Origin: Akkermansia sp.
GTDB lineage: Bacteria; Verrucomicrobiota; Verrucomicrobiia; Verrucomicrobiales; Akkermansiaceae
Assembly (NCBI GenBank): GCA_024405435.1
Contig: JAKSOU010000001.1
Coordinates: forward strand, 1-64,000
Direction: 5' to 3'
DNA length: 64,000 bases
Every line of letters begins with the position of its first letter. Within the stretch, counting starts at the first letter, position 1. Position numbers and translations under genes: made by a program. Positions 51,892-59,638 of this stretch are shown one piece after another. The notes beneath the pieces are model-generated. The model saw only the letters and a list, made by a program, of their open reading frames with translations, did no database searches and had not been told where the DNA came from.

Positions 51892-53010
51892 ATGCCCGCG
51901 GAACCCGCCCAAATCACCGTCACCTCACCCCTCCTGCCGGACCTGGAGGAGCTCCACACCCTGCTGCAAGACATCTGGCAGCGCAAATGGCTCACCAACA
52001 ACGGCCACTACCACCGCGAGCTGGAAAAGGCCCTGGCGGAGTACCTGGGCGTGCCCTACATCAGCGTGTTCACCAACGGCACACTGCCCCTCCTCACCGC
52101 CCTGCAGGCCCTCAACCTGCGGCAGGGAGAGGTCATCACCACACCCTTCTCCTTTGTGGCCACCACCCACTCCCTCTGGTGGAACGGCCTTACGCCCGTC
52201 TTTGCAGACGTGGACCCCGTCACCGGGAACCTGGACCCCGCCGCCGTGGAGGCCGCCGTCACGGAACGCACCGTGGCCATCATGCCCGTGCACGTCTACG
52301 GCACCCCGTGCGACACCGCCGCCCTGCAAGCCATTGCAGACCGCCACGGCCTGAAGGTCATCTACGATGCCGCGCATGCCTTCGGCGTGCAGGTGAACGG
52401 CAAGAGCGTGCTCACCGCCGGTGACATGTCCACCCTCTCCTTCCACGCCACCAAGGTGTACAACACCGTGGAGGGCGGCGCACTCGTCTGCCAGTCCGCG
52501 GAAATGAAGGAGCACATCGACCACCTGCGCAACTTCGGCTTCACCGGCGAGGTGGAGGTGGCGGAACCCGGCATCAACTCAAAAATGGACGAGATCCGCT
52601 CCGCCTACGGCCTGCTCACCCTCCGCAAGGTGGATGAAGCCATCGCCGCACGCCAACAGGTGGCGCAGGCCTACCGCGCCACACTGGCGGACGTGCCCGG
52701 CATCCGCTGCCTGCAGGACATCCCCGGCGTGCGCCACAACTACTCCTACTTCCCCATCTTCATCGATGCCGCCAAATACGGCCGCACGCGCGACGAGCTC
52801 TTCGCCCTCCTCAAAGAGCACGGCATCCTCGCGCGCCGCTACTTCTACCCCGTCATCCCCGCCTTCGCCGCCTACCGAGATACCGCTCCCGCCAAGGCCG
52901 CCCGAATCCCCGTGGCCCGCGCCCTCGCGGATTCCGTCCTCTGCCTCCCCATGCACCACGCACTCTCCCAAGGGGACACCGCCCGCGTTTTGGATGTGGT
53001 GTGCCATTGA
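51892..53010 (+). CDS. DegT/DnrJ-type sugar aminotransferase
   Basis: A 372-aa PLP-dependent enzyme. The active-site Lys188 is in SFHATKVYNTVEGG, and IYDAAHAFGV carries the PLP-pairing Asp. With dTDP-4-keto-6-deoxyglucose made by the two upstream genes and no isomerase (FdtA/QdtA type) present, a 4-aminotransferase of the VioA/RffA kind is most likely, giving dTDP-4-amino-4,6-dideoxy-glucose or -galactose. Position specificity is inferred. Confidence 0.88.
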   Translation: MPAEPAQITVTSPLLPDLEELHTLLQDIWQRKWLTNNGHYHRELEKALAEYLGVPYISVFTNGTLPLLTALQALNLRQGEVITTPFSFVATTHSLWWNGLTPVFADVDPVTGNLDPAAVEAAVTERTVAIMPVHVYGTPCDTAALQAIADRHGLKVIYDAAHAFGVQVNGKSVLTAGDMSTLSFHATKVYNTVEGGALVCQSAEMKEHIDHLRNFGFTGEVEVAEPGINSKMDEIRSAYGLLTLRKVDEAIAARQQVAQAYRATLADVPGIRCLQDIPGVRHNYSYFPIFIDAAKYGRTRDELFALLKEHGILARRYFYPVIPAFAAYRDTAPAKAARIPVARALADSVLCLPMHHALSQGDTARVLDVVCH

Positions 53011-53028
53011 GGATGGTCTCCCCGGCCA

Positions 53029-54510
53029 TCAAAACTGCGCGTTGAGCATGGAGCCGGTTTGCCGGTAGGCGGAGTGGAAGGCGAAGGCGTGCTTGAGGGT
53101 GTTGGGGGAGTGGCCGCCCTGTGAGAGTTCCAGGTAGCGGCGCAGGAGCGGGCGGTAGGTGGGGTGCGCGCAGTTTTCCACGATTCGTTCCGCGCGCTCG
53201 CGCGGGGCAAGGCCGCGCAGGTCTGCCACACCCTGCTCCGTGACCAGCACGGCCACGTCATGCTCCGTTTGGTCCACATGGGACACCATGGGCACGATGG
53301 CGGAAACGGCGCCGTCCTTGGCGGTGGAGGGGCACGAGAAGATGGAGATGCGGGAGGCGCGGGCGTAGTCGCATGAGCCGCCGATTCCGTTCATCATGCT
53401 GGTGCCGAAGAGGTGGGATGAGTTCACGTTGCCGCAGACATCCATCTCTATGGCGGTGTTCATGCTGATGACGCCCAGGCGGCGTATGACCTCCGGGTTG
53501 TTGGAAATCTCCATGCCGCGCAGGAGTATCTTGCCCTTGAAGAAATCGAAATTGGCGTACAGCTCCTTGAGCATGGCGTCGGAGAGCGTGAGCGTGTTGC
53601 TGGAGGCAAAGAGGCAGCGGCCCTGCTGCATGAGGCGGATGACGTTGTCCTGGATCACCTCCGTGTACATGGAGAATGGGGGGATGACGGCGGAGTGGCC
53701 AAGAGCGGCCAGTGCGGCGTTGGCCACGTTTCCCAGGCCGCTCTGGAGCGGCGGGAATTCGCGCGGCAGCCTGCCGTTCACATACTCGTTCTCCAGAAAG
53801 CGCACAATGTTGCGGCCGATCCGGGCGGTCTGCTCCGTTATCTCCTTGAAGGGGGCCACGCCGTCCGGCTGGTTGTTGAGCACCACCGCGGCTATCTTTT
53901 CCGGGCTCACCTTGATGACCTTGGCCCCGATTCTCTGCGCCGGATACTGCAGGGGGATGGCGGTGCGCTGCGGCGGGTCCTGGGGCATGTACACGTCATG
54001 GAACTCCCGCAGCCGCCGGTCATGGTAGCGGTTCAATTCAATAATGATGCGGCTGGCCACGGCGCAGAAGCAGGCGCTGTTGCCGGCACCGGTGGTGAGC
54101 ACAATCTCACCCTCCTCCGTCACCTCTGCCGCCTCTATGATGGCGGTGGTCACGCGCGGCACATGGCCGTAGCGCATCTCCTGAGCCAGCTTGGAGAGGT
54201 GGATGTCGCAATACTTCACCTCACCGGAGTTGATAAAGCCGCGCAGGCCCGGAGAGGATTGGAACGGCATGCAGCGCGCAACCACCCCGGCATGGGCCAT
54301 CACATCGTCCACCCCGGCGTTCGGGGTGCCGCTGGTCATCACGGTGAGGCGGAAGGGCCTGCCTTCCGCGCGCATGCGCTCCGCACGGGCCGCCAAGGCA
54401 CCGGGCAGCAGCTTCACGGCGCCGGCCTGGGTGAGGCCGCTCAAGCCCACGCACTCACCGTCATTGATGAGCGCGGCGGCTTCCTCCGGGCTGAGAATGG
54501 GGTATCTCAC
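53029..54510 (-). CDS. Acyl-CoA:carboxylate CoA-transferase (acetyl-CoA hydrolase/transferase family)
   Basis: A 493-aa member of the class I transferase group that includes succinyl-CoA:acetate CoA-transferase. QSGLGNVANA and the catalytic Glu284 (MYTEVIQD) match the active-site region around Glu294 of Acetobacter AarC. NSSHLFGT and GIGGSCDYARA follow. It is the last gene of a four-gene operon with NeuD-like, MaoC and CitE genes, so the natural substrate may be a C4-C5 acid rather than acetate. Confidence 0.88.
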   Translation of the reverse strand: MRYPILSPEEAAALINDGECVGLSGLTQAGAVKLLPGALAARAERMRAEGRPFRLTVMTSGTPNAGVDDVMAHAGVVARCMPFQSSPGLRGFINSGEVKYCDIHLSKLAQEMRYGHVPRVTTAIIEAAEVTEEGEIVLTTGAGNSACFCAVASRIIIELNRYHDRRLREFHDVYMPQDPPQRTAIPLQYPAQRIGAKVIKVSPEKIAAVVLNNQPDGVAPFKEITEQTARIGRNIVRFLENEYVNGRLPREFPPLQSGLGNVANAALAALGHSAVIPPFSMYTEVIQDNVIRLMQQGRCLFASSNTLTLSDAMLKELYANFDFFKGKILLRGMEISNNPEVIRRLGVISMNTAIEMDVCGNVNSSHLFGTSMMNGIGGSCDYARASRISIFSCPSTAKDGAVSAIVPMVSHVDQTEHDVAVLVTEQGVADLRGLAPRERAERIVENCAHPTYRPLLRRYLELSQGGHSPNTLKHAFAFHSAYRQTGSMLNAQF

Positions 54511-54512
54511 GC

Positions 54513-55409
54513 TTATTCCGCCTGCCCTGTCTTGAGGGCAATCAGCTCATGCTTGCGGATGATGTTGCGGGCCATCTTCACCATGGGCGGGCCAATGAAC
54601 TTGTTGTCCTTCACCGCCACTCCGGCGCCGGCCTGCTCCGCCTCCTCCGCCAGCTGCAGCATTTCCGCGGCCCAGGCCACCTCCTCCTCCGTGGGGGAGT
54701 AGTACCGGTGCACCAGGGGGAGCTCCTTGGGGTTGAGCACCAGCATGCCCTCAAAGCCCAGGTTCTTGCTCAGCACAAGGTTCTTTTCCAGATCCTCCAG
54801 GTCATGCACCTGGATATGCACGGTATCGATGGGCAGCACGCCGGCGGCGCGGGCGCCGTTGCTGATCATGTTGCGCGCGAACATGATGCTCACGCCCTCG
54901 TGGTCGTGCTTGCCGCGAAGGTCCGTCACGTAGTCCTCGCAGCCGAAGGCCACGGCCACCACGCGGGGGCTGGCCGTGCAGATGTCCTTGATGTTCACCA
55001 CGGCACCGGCCGTCTCGATGAGCGGGATGATCTTGAACGTGCCCACGGGTATGTGCTTCTCGCACTCGATGGTTTCCAGCAGCTTGCCGAAGAAGTAGAT
55101 GTCTTCCCCGCAGGTGGCCTTGGGATACATGAAACCGTGGATGCCCGGTATGGTCAGCTGGTGCACGTCCTTGAGCAGCTCCCCGCTCTCGCGGTCGTTC
55201 ACGCGCGGGAAGAGCAGCTTGCCGTTCAGGTCCGTGCGCTGGGCGAATTCCTTGATGTTCTCCCGAGAGGTCTGCTTCAGCGGCATGGGAACGGAGTCCT
55301 CCACGTCCAGCAGCAGCACATCGGCGTCGCGCCTCACGGCGCTGTCCATCAGCTTGGTGTTGTGCGCCGGCACGAACATCAGGCTTCTCATCAAATACGT
55401 TTCGTTCAT
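54513..55409 (-). CDS. CitE-like HpcH/HpaI aldolase (CoA-ester lyase)
   Basis: A 298-aa TIM-barrel lyase with RSLMFVPAHN, DVLLLDVEDSVP, IPLIETAGAVVNI (metal-ligand Glu) and VAFGCEDYVTDL (metal-ligand Asp). Relatives cleave or form malyl-, citramalyl- or beta-methylmalyl-CoA. No citrate lyase alpha or gamma subunits are present, so classical citrate lyase is unlikely. It overlaps the MaoC gene by 4 nt and is followed after 2 nt by the CoA-transferase gene. Confidence 0.88.
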   Translation of the reverse strand: MNETYLMRSLMFVPAHNTKLMDSAVRRDADVLLLDVEDSVPMPLKQTSRENIKEFAQRTDLNGKLLFPRVNDRESGELLKDVHQLTIPGIHGFMYPKATCGEDIYFFGKLLETIECEKHIPVGTFKIIPLIETAGAVVNIKDICTASPRVVAVAFGCEDYVTDLRGKHDHEGVSIMFARNMISNGARAAGVLPIDTVHIQVHDLEDLEKNLVLSKNLGFEGMLVLNPKELPLVHRYYSPTEEEVAWAAEMLQLAEEAEQAGAGVAVKDNKFIGPPMVKMARNIIRKHELIALKTGQAE

Positions 55410-55876
55410 TGTTCTGATTGGGGTTGTTTCTTGATCAAGACTTTTCGGCGGAAGGAGAGCACGTCCACTCCGTCCTGGTTGTAGGCTATGGTTTCCACGT
55501 ACACGATGCCGCGGTCAGGCTTGCTCTTGGATTCGCGCTTGTCCAGCACGCGGGTGCGGGCGTAGAGCGTGTCGTTCACAAACACGGGGTGCAGGTGCTT
55601 GATGCCCTCGTACTCCAGGTTGGCCACGGCCTTGCCGCTGATATCCGGCACGGTCATGCCCACCACAAGGGAGAACACCAGCGTGCCCACCACCAAGATC
55701 CTCCCGTGCTGGTTCTTCCCGGCGTAATCTATGTTGGTGTGCACCGGGTGGTGGTTCATGGTCAACAGGCTGAAGAAGTTGTTGTCGCTCTCGAAAATGG
55801 TTTTGGAGAGCGCGTGCCGAATTTCGGAGCCCACCTCGAAATCCTCGTAATACAGGCCTAGGACGGATTGTTTCAT
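55406..55876 (-). CDS. MaoC-like acyl-CoA hydratase
   Basis: A 156-aa hot-dog-fold protein: GLYYEDFEVGSEIRHALSKT, LTMNHHPVHTNIDYA, and VFVNDTLYARTRVLDKRESKS. Relatives hydrate mesaconyl-CoA, itaconyl-CoA or enoyl-CoA. A CoA-ester lyase and CoA-transferase are encoded right after it. The start is 3 nt after the stop of the acyltransferase gene, so all four genes are one transcript. Confidence 0.88.
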   Translation of the reverse strand: MKQSVLGLYYEDFEVGSEIRHALSKTIFESDNNFFSLLTMNHHPVHTNIDYAGKNQHGRILVVGTLVFSLVVGMTVPDISGKAVANLEYEGIKHLHPVFVNDTLYARTRVLDKRESKSKPDRGIVYVETIAYNQDGVDVLSFRRKVLIKKQPQSEQ

Positions 55877-55879
55877 GGC

Positions 55880-56593
55880 TTACCTTTTGTTGAGTCTAAA
55901 CTGCAGCTTGCCCTCCACCTCTTCCTCCGTGTACTGCTTCATCACGGTGTTGTCGGCGGACGTGATGCACTTGCTGAAATCAGGCATGTTGCGCTTCACT
56001 GCGGTGCAGGCGCCCACAATGCATTTCCTGCCTATGCTGGTGTCATCAAAAACGGTGGAGGACAACCCCACGAACGATTGTTCTCCCAATGTTGAGCCGC
56101 CTCCCAAGAGGGAACGGGCGGCAAAGAAGCAGTGCGCCCCCACATGGGCATTGGCTCCTACCAAGCTGTACGCCATGATGAACGTATCGCTTTCCACCAC
56201 CGTGTCGTTCTGAACGACCACGAAGTCGTGCACCCAGCAATTGTCTCCCTGAATGGTGCCGCGCACAGCCGCCAGCGGCGAAACCAGGTTGGCCATGGCG
56301 TAACCCTGCCCCTTGCAGTATTCGTACAAGCGGCGGCGGTCAGCATTCAATCGGTTCCACATCACCGCCACAAACACCTTGAACTCGCGGTGCGGGCATT
56401 CCTCCCTCAAATGCTCCAGCCTGTACACGGGAAGCCCCTGAAATGTATCTTCCCTGTAATACTGTTCGTTTACGGCAAAGCCCACCACCTCAAACAACCC
56501 GTGGTACTGGACAAAATGCAGCACATGCCGCGCGCTGCTGCTCGTGCCCACTATCACCAATTTCTGAATGTCTCCTGTAGCGTTGTCTCCCAT
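55880..56593 (-). CDS. NeuD/PglD-like sugar acyltransferase
   Basis: A 237-aa protein with an N-terminal Rossmann-like PglD_N domain (LVIVGTSSSARHVLHFVQ) and a left-handed beta-helix of hexapeptide repeats (AAVRGTIQGDNCWVHDFVVV, GANAHVGAHCFFAARSLLGG). This is the architecture of NeuD, PglD and VioB, which acylate amino sugars. It is first in the operon and so may transfer an acyl group made by the CitE/MaoC/CoA-transferase products to the amino sugar from the divergent rfb operon; this is inference. Confidence 0.85.
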   Translation of the reverse strand: MGDNATGDIQKLVIVGTSSSARHVLHFVQYHGLFEVVGFAVNEQYYREDTFQGLPVYRLEHLREECPHREFKVFVAVMWNRLNADRRRLYEYCKGQGYAMANLVSPLAAVRGTIQGDNCWVHDFVVVQNDTVVESDTFIMAYSLVGANAHVGAHCFFAARSLLGGGSTLGEQSFVGLSSTVFDDTSIGRKCIVGACTAVKRNMPDFSKCITSADNTVMKQYTEEEVEGKLQFRLNKR

Positions 56594-56607
56594 AACAGCC
56601 GTGGTTT

Positions 56608-56637
56608 AGCCTACAGTATTCCCAATACTGTAGGCAA
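56608..56637 (-). promoter_or_regulatory. Operon promoter with palindromic operator, copy 1
   Basis: Minus strand: TTGCCT 56637-56632, 18-bp spacer, TAGGCT 56613-56608; 14 nt to the start codon at 56593. A perfect inverted repeat with 12-bp arms and a 3-nt centre (56609-56635, GCCTACAGTATT-CCC-AATACTGTAGGC) fills the spacer and touches both boxes. Confidence 0.65.
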
Positions 56638-56767
56638 GCTAAAAGTTCGTCATTCCGCAGGGACGTGGAAAAAATACCGCGACCGCGATGTTGAGCGCGG
56701 GCGGGGGGTGCCAAATCATCGCCATTTCTATTGGTTGGGCATTGAATGCATTGCACAAATCCACCCT

Positions 56768-56792
56768 CCTACAGTATTGGGAATACTGTAGG
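56768..56792. promoter_or_regulatory. Palindromic operator, copy 2
   Basis: The same palindrome with 11-bp arms (CCTACAGTATT-GGG-AATACTGTAGG), 133 bp from copy 1 within the same divergent intergenic region and 24 nt before the GNAT start codon. The 222-nt gap 56594-56816 holds nothing else I can name. Confidence 0.65.
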
Positions 56793-56816
56793 GTTGGGTG
56801 TCAACGGTAGAGAGCC

Positions 56817-57365
56817 ATGATACTTCGCAGCGAACGACTGGAGTTGCGCCCCATTGAGGAGGGGGATTTGGAATTCATCCGGGAGCTCATCAACGACCCC
56901 GAGGTGGAGAAAACCATCGTGGGGTGGATGTGGCCGCTATCCGCCAAGGACGAGCAGGAGTGGTACAAGGGGTTCCGCAATTCCAACAAGGAGGTGAGGT
57001 ACCTCATTGCGCTGCACGACGGCACGCGGTTGGGGTTGACCGGGCTGACGGACATGGATTGGAAAAACGGGCGCTGCAAGAGCACCGGGATACGGATCAG
57101 CCCGCGGGTTCAGAGCAAGGGATACGCCACAGAGGCATACATCACCATGTTTGATTACGCGTTCAACCAGCTCCGTTTCCACAAAGTGATGGGCAGCGCG
57201 CTGGAGACAAACAAGGCATCCCTCCGGCTCATGGAAAAGCTTGGCTACAAGGTGGAGGGAGTTTTGCGCGACCACGTGTTCAAAAACGGGAAATATTGCA
57301 ACGTGGTGACCACGTCCATTCTGGCGGAGGATTTCAACCGCCTGCACCGCCCGGAAAAGAATTGA
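56817..57365 (+). CDS. GNAT-family N-acetyltransferase
   Basis: A 182-aa RimJ/RimL-like acetyltransferase: LRPIEEGDLEFIRELINDPEVEKTI, GIRISPRVQSKGYATEAY (acetyl-CoA pyrophosphate loop) and HKVMGSALETNKASLRLMEKLGYKVEGVLRDHVF. In a polysaccharide locus such enzymes often acetylate nucleotide-amino sugars (WecD/PseH-like). It may share the palindromic operators with the divergent operon. Confidence 0.88.
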   Translation: MILRSERLELRPIEEGDLEFIRELINDPEVEKTIVGWMWPLSAKDEQEWYKGFRNSNKEVRYLIALHDGTRLGLTGLTDMDWKNGRCKSTGIRISPRVQSKGYATEAYITMFDYAFNQLRFHKVMGSALETNKASLRLMEKLGYKVEGVLRDHVFKNGKYCNVVTTSILAEDFNRLHRPEKN

Positions 57366-57379
57366 GGCGGAAAGCCCGC

Positions 57380-58369
57380 CTATTCCGAGAGAATGGAGAG
57401 GATGCGCTGCATCTCCCCTGCCCCGTAGCGCTGGTCGATGGGCAGGGCGAGGAGGTTGGTGGCGAGCTCGTGCTCCAGGGTGCCGGGGGCGGACCATTCA
57501 AGCACGTTCGGCCAGTAGGTGGCCACGAACACGCGGTTGGCGATGAGCCTTTGGCGCAGTTGCGTGCCGTTCTCCACCCAGTAGGGGTAGACCATGGGCA
57601 CGGCTTCCGCCGGGGGGTTCGCATGGAGTTTGTTTGAATTGCCTAGGGCCCGGTGCAGCAGTGTGTAGTTTGCGCGGCGCGCCTCTGCGGCGGCGGCGTA
57701 GTCGATACCGCCGAGCAGGCGCTGCGTGAGGCGAGACATGTGCATGAGAGGCTTTTGAGCCAGTGCCTCGCTGTTTTGGCGGAAGGCGGCGTAGCCGCTT
57801 TCAGGGCCTTCGTCCACCCGCTGCAGGAGGTGCCGCATGAGCTGCCAGGAGGAATCCTGCGGCAGTTCAAGGGCGGTGTCCGCCACACAGTAGGCATACC
57901 CGCCATCTGGCACGCCGAAGAATTTGCGCGGGGAGTAGAAGGTGTCGATACCCTCCATGGGCGGAGCATACAGGGCCTGGGCGTTGTCCACGAGCAGACG
58001 GTTGCCGAACCGCGCGGCCATATCCCGCAACACGGCGCCGCCGATGCCGAAATAGTTGGTGCCGATGACAAGTTCCCCCTCCTTCAGCTCCGGCAGGTCC
58101 GCGGGGCGCAGCTGCTCATCCACATGGTAGAAGGCGTGCGGAATGCCCAGCCTTTGCAACGGCTGGAGCACCACGCTGCATGTGTAGTACGGCAGGTACA
58201 CCCGTGCCACGTTCCCGCGGCGACGCAGGATATACTCCAGGCTGTGGCGCCCGCTGTTGAGGGCGGCCGCTTGCGGGTGGAGGCCGCACCCGCGCACGGT
58301 CTCCAGTTCAAAGTAGCCGCCTATGGCATCATTCACATTCATGGCTAGCGCATTTGCGGGAACAATCAT
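57380..58369 (-). CDS. DegT/DnrJ-like PLP enzyme, divergent branch
   Basis: A 329-aa protein with the fold pattern of DegT-type aminotransferases: LLVDNAQAL (PLP-pairing Asp128) and YSPRKFFGVPDGGY (Lys149). It opens with NDAIGGYFELE and a short N-terminal region, unlike the sugar aminotransferase at 51892. The start overlaps the stop of the ATP-grasp gene (ATGA), so the two work together. Substrate unknown; an amino acid-like or sugar moiety for the surface polymer is plausible. Confidence 0.78.
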   Translation of the reverse strand: MIVPANALAMNVNDAIGGYFELETVRGCGLHPQAAALNSGRHSLEYILRRRGNVARVYLPYYTCSVVLQPLQRLGIPHAFYHVDEQLRPADLPELKEGELVIGTNYFGIGGAVLRDMAARFGNRLLVDNAQALYAPPMEGIDTFYSPRKFFGVPDGGYAYCVADTALELPQDSSWQLMRHLLQRVDEGPESGYAAFRQNSEALAQKPLMHMSRLTQRLLGGIDYAAAAEARRANYTLLHRALGNSNKLHANPPAEAVPMVYPYWVENGTQLRQRLIANRVFVATYWPNVLEWSAPGTLEHELATNLLALPIDQRYGAGEMQRILSILSE

Positions 58370-59586
58370 TCAGAAAGCACCACGCGCACGTTTTGCTCCA
58401 TCTGCCGCATGGCGGCGGTGAGGGCATCCCGCGTATCGTAGTGGAGGATGAGGTGGCCGATGGCATCATTCGCACCGCGGAAGGGGTGCACGGTGTCTCC
58501 GGGTTTCACCAGCAGGGCCTCCTCCACCACATGGGGCTGCATGGCGGGGGAGATTTCCAGGTGGTGGAACACGCCTTCCCGCGGAGCATGCAGGGCCATG
58601 ATGGCCCAGGCGCCGTTGAAGGGTTTCTGCTCCACGCCCTGCACGGGCAGGCCCACGGCGGCGCGCACGGAGGCGGTGATGAGGTCCACACCGGCTCCCA
58701 TGCGTATGACTTCCGCCAGGCGGTTGCCGCCGCCGCGTGGGGAGACTTCCATGATGTAGACCTTGCCGTCCGTTCCCACGCGGGCCTCAATGTTGAAGAT
58801 GCTGGTGCCCAGGTTGAGCAGGGAGATGAGGCGCTGCAGTTCCGCACGCAGCTCCGCCTGCTTGTCCTCCGGCATGGTGCTGGGCCAGCAGTGGGCGCTT
58901 GGGGTGTAGGGATTGGGGGAGGCGGGGTCGAACACCTGGTCGTCAAAGGAAACGAAGCGCAGCTCTCCGTCCACGGCAAAGCTGTCGGAGCCGGTGGTGT
59001 CCCCCACCTTCTCGATAAACTGCTCCACGATGATGTGCCCGGAGAGGGAGCAGCGCATGGCCTCCTGCAGGGCGGCGGGGAGCTCCGCGGGGGAGTCCAC
59101 GCGGCCCACGCCCTTGCTGCCGGCGGAATCCGTGGGCTTCACGATGGCGGGATAGGTGTACTGCTCTGCGGCGTCAAGCGCCTCCTGCACGGAGGCGAAG
59201 CCGAATGACCACGGGCAGTTGAAGCCGTGCGCGCGCAGGAACTCGCGGAAGCGGTCCTTGTTCTGCAGGATGCACACGGACTCGTACGGGCAGCCGGGCA
59301 GCCCCATCTCCTGCTGCACGTAGGCGGCGCTCACCACACCGGGGTCCACGGCAAAGGACATGATGCCGTCTATCTGCAGCTCCCGCGCCGCCGCCAACAC
59401 TGCCTCCTTGTCGATGATGCTCACGTTGCAGTACTCGTCGGAATACTTGTGGGCGATGTTGTCCGGCAGGTAGTCGCAGGTGATGACGTGGATGCCCAGC
59501 TTGTGGGCGGCGTCTATCACGGGCAACAGATAGCGCAGCCCACCCAGCAGCATGAGCTTTTTCTTGTGTGTGGCACCCTGTTTCAT
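58366..59586 (-). CDS. ATP-grasp ligase
   Basis: A 406-aa enzyme of the carbamoyl-phosphate-synthase-like ATP-grasp type. Features are KLMLLGGLRYLLPVIDAAHKLG (N-terminal domain), AIVKPTDSAGSKGV (ATP loop), SIFNIEARVGTDGKVYIMEVSPRGGGNR (metal and phosphate site). Members join an acid to an amine through an acyl-phosphate. Next to sugar and flippase genes it could amidate or aminoacylate a glycan component. The ATG at 59586 is set by the promoter; the in-frame extension upstream lies across it. Confidence 0.85.
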   Translation of the reverse strand: MKQGATHKKKLMLLGGLRYLLPVIDAAHKLGIHVITCDYLPDNIAHKYSDEYCNVSIIDKEAVLAAARELQIDGIMSFAVDPGVVSAAYVQQEMGLPGCPYESVCILQNKDRFREFLRAHGFNCPWSFGFASVQEALDAAEQYTYPAIVKPTDSAGSKGVGRVDSPAELPAALQEAMRCSLSGHIIVEQFIEKVGDTTGSDSFAVDGELRFVSFDDQVFDPASPNPYTPSAHCWPSTMPEDKQAELRAELQRLISLLNLGTSIFNIEARVGTDGKVYIMEVSPRGGGNRLAEVIRMGAGVDLITASVRAAVGLPVQGVEQKPFNGAWAIMALHAPREGVFHHLEISPAMQPHVVEEALLVKPGDTVHPFRGANDAIGHLILHYDTRDALTAAMRQMEQNVRVVLSE

Positions 59587-59594
59587 ACGCGGAG

Positions 59595-59622
59595 ATTGTA
59601 CATATTGGATTTGAGGGGTCAA
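59595..59622 (-). promoter_or_regulatory. Sigma70-type promoter, leaderless
   Basis: Minus strand: TTGACC 59622-59617, 16-bp spacer, TACAAT 59600-59595; 8 nt to the ATG at 59586. Confidence 0.7.
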
Positions 59623-59638
59623 GCCAGAATCTTGCGGC

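Noticed and set aside
49942-53010. dTDP-rhamnose pathway
   Set aside because: rfbB and rfbA are shared with rhamnose synthesis, but rfbC and rfbD are absent and an aminotransferase is the third gene.
53029-55409. Classical citrate lyase operon
   Set aside because: There is no acyl-carrier gamma subunit, no CitC ligase and no CitG/X; the CoA-transferase is of the acetyl-CoA hydrolase type rather than CitF.
56609-56792. Insertion sequence bounded by inverted repeats
   Set aside because: The two palindromes enclose only 132 bp without coding capacity, and no target-site duplication is seen; an operator pair fits better.
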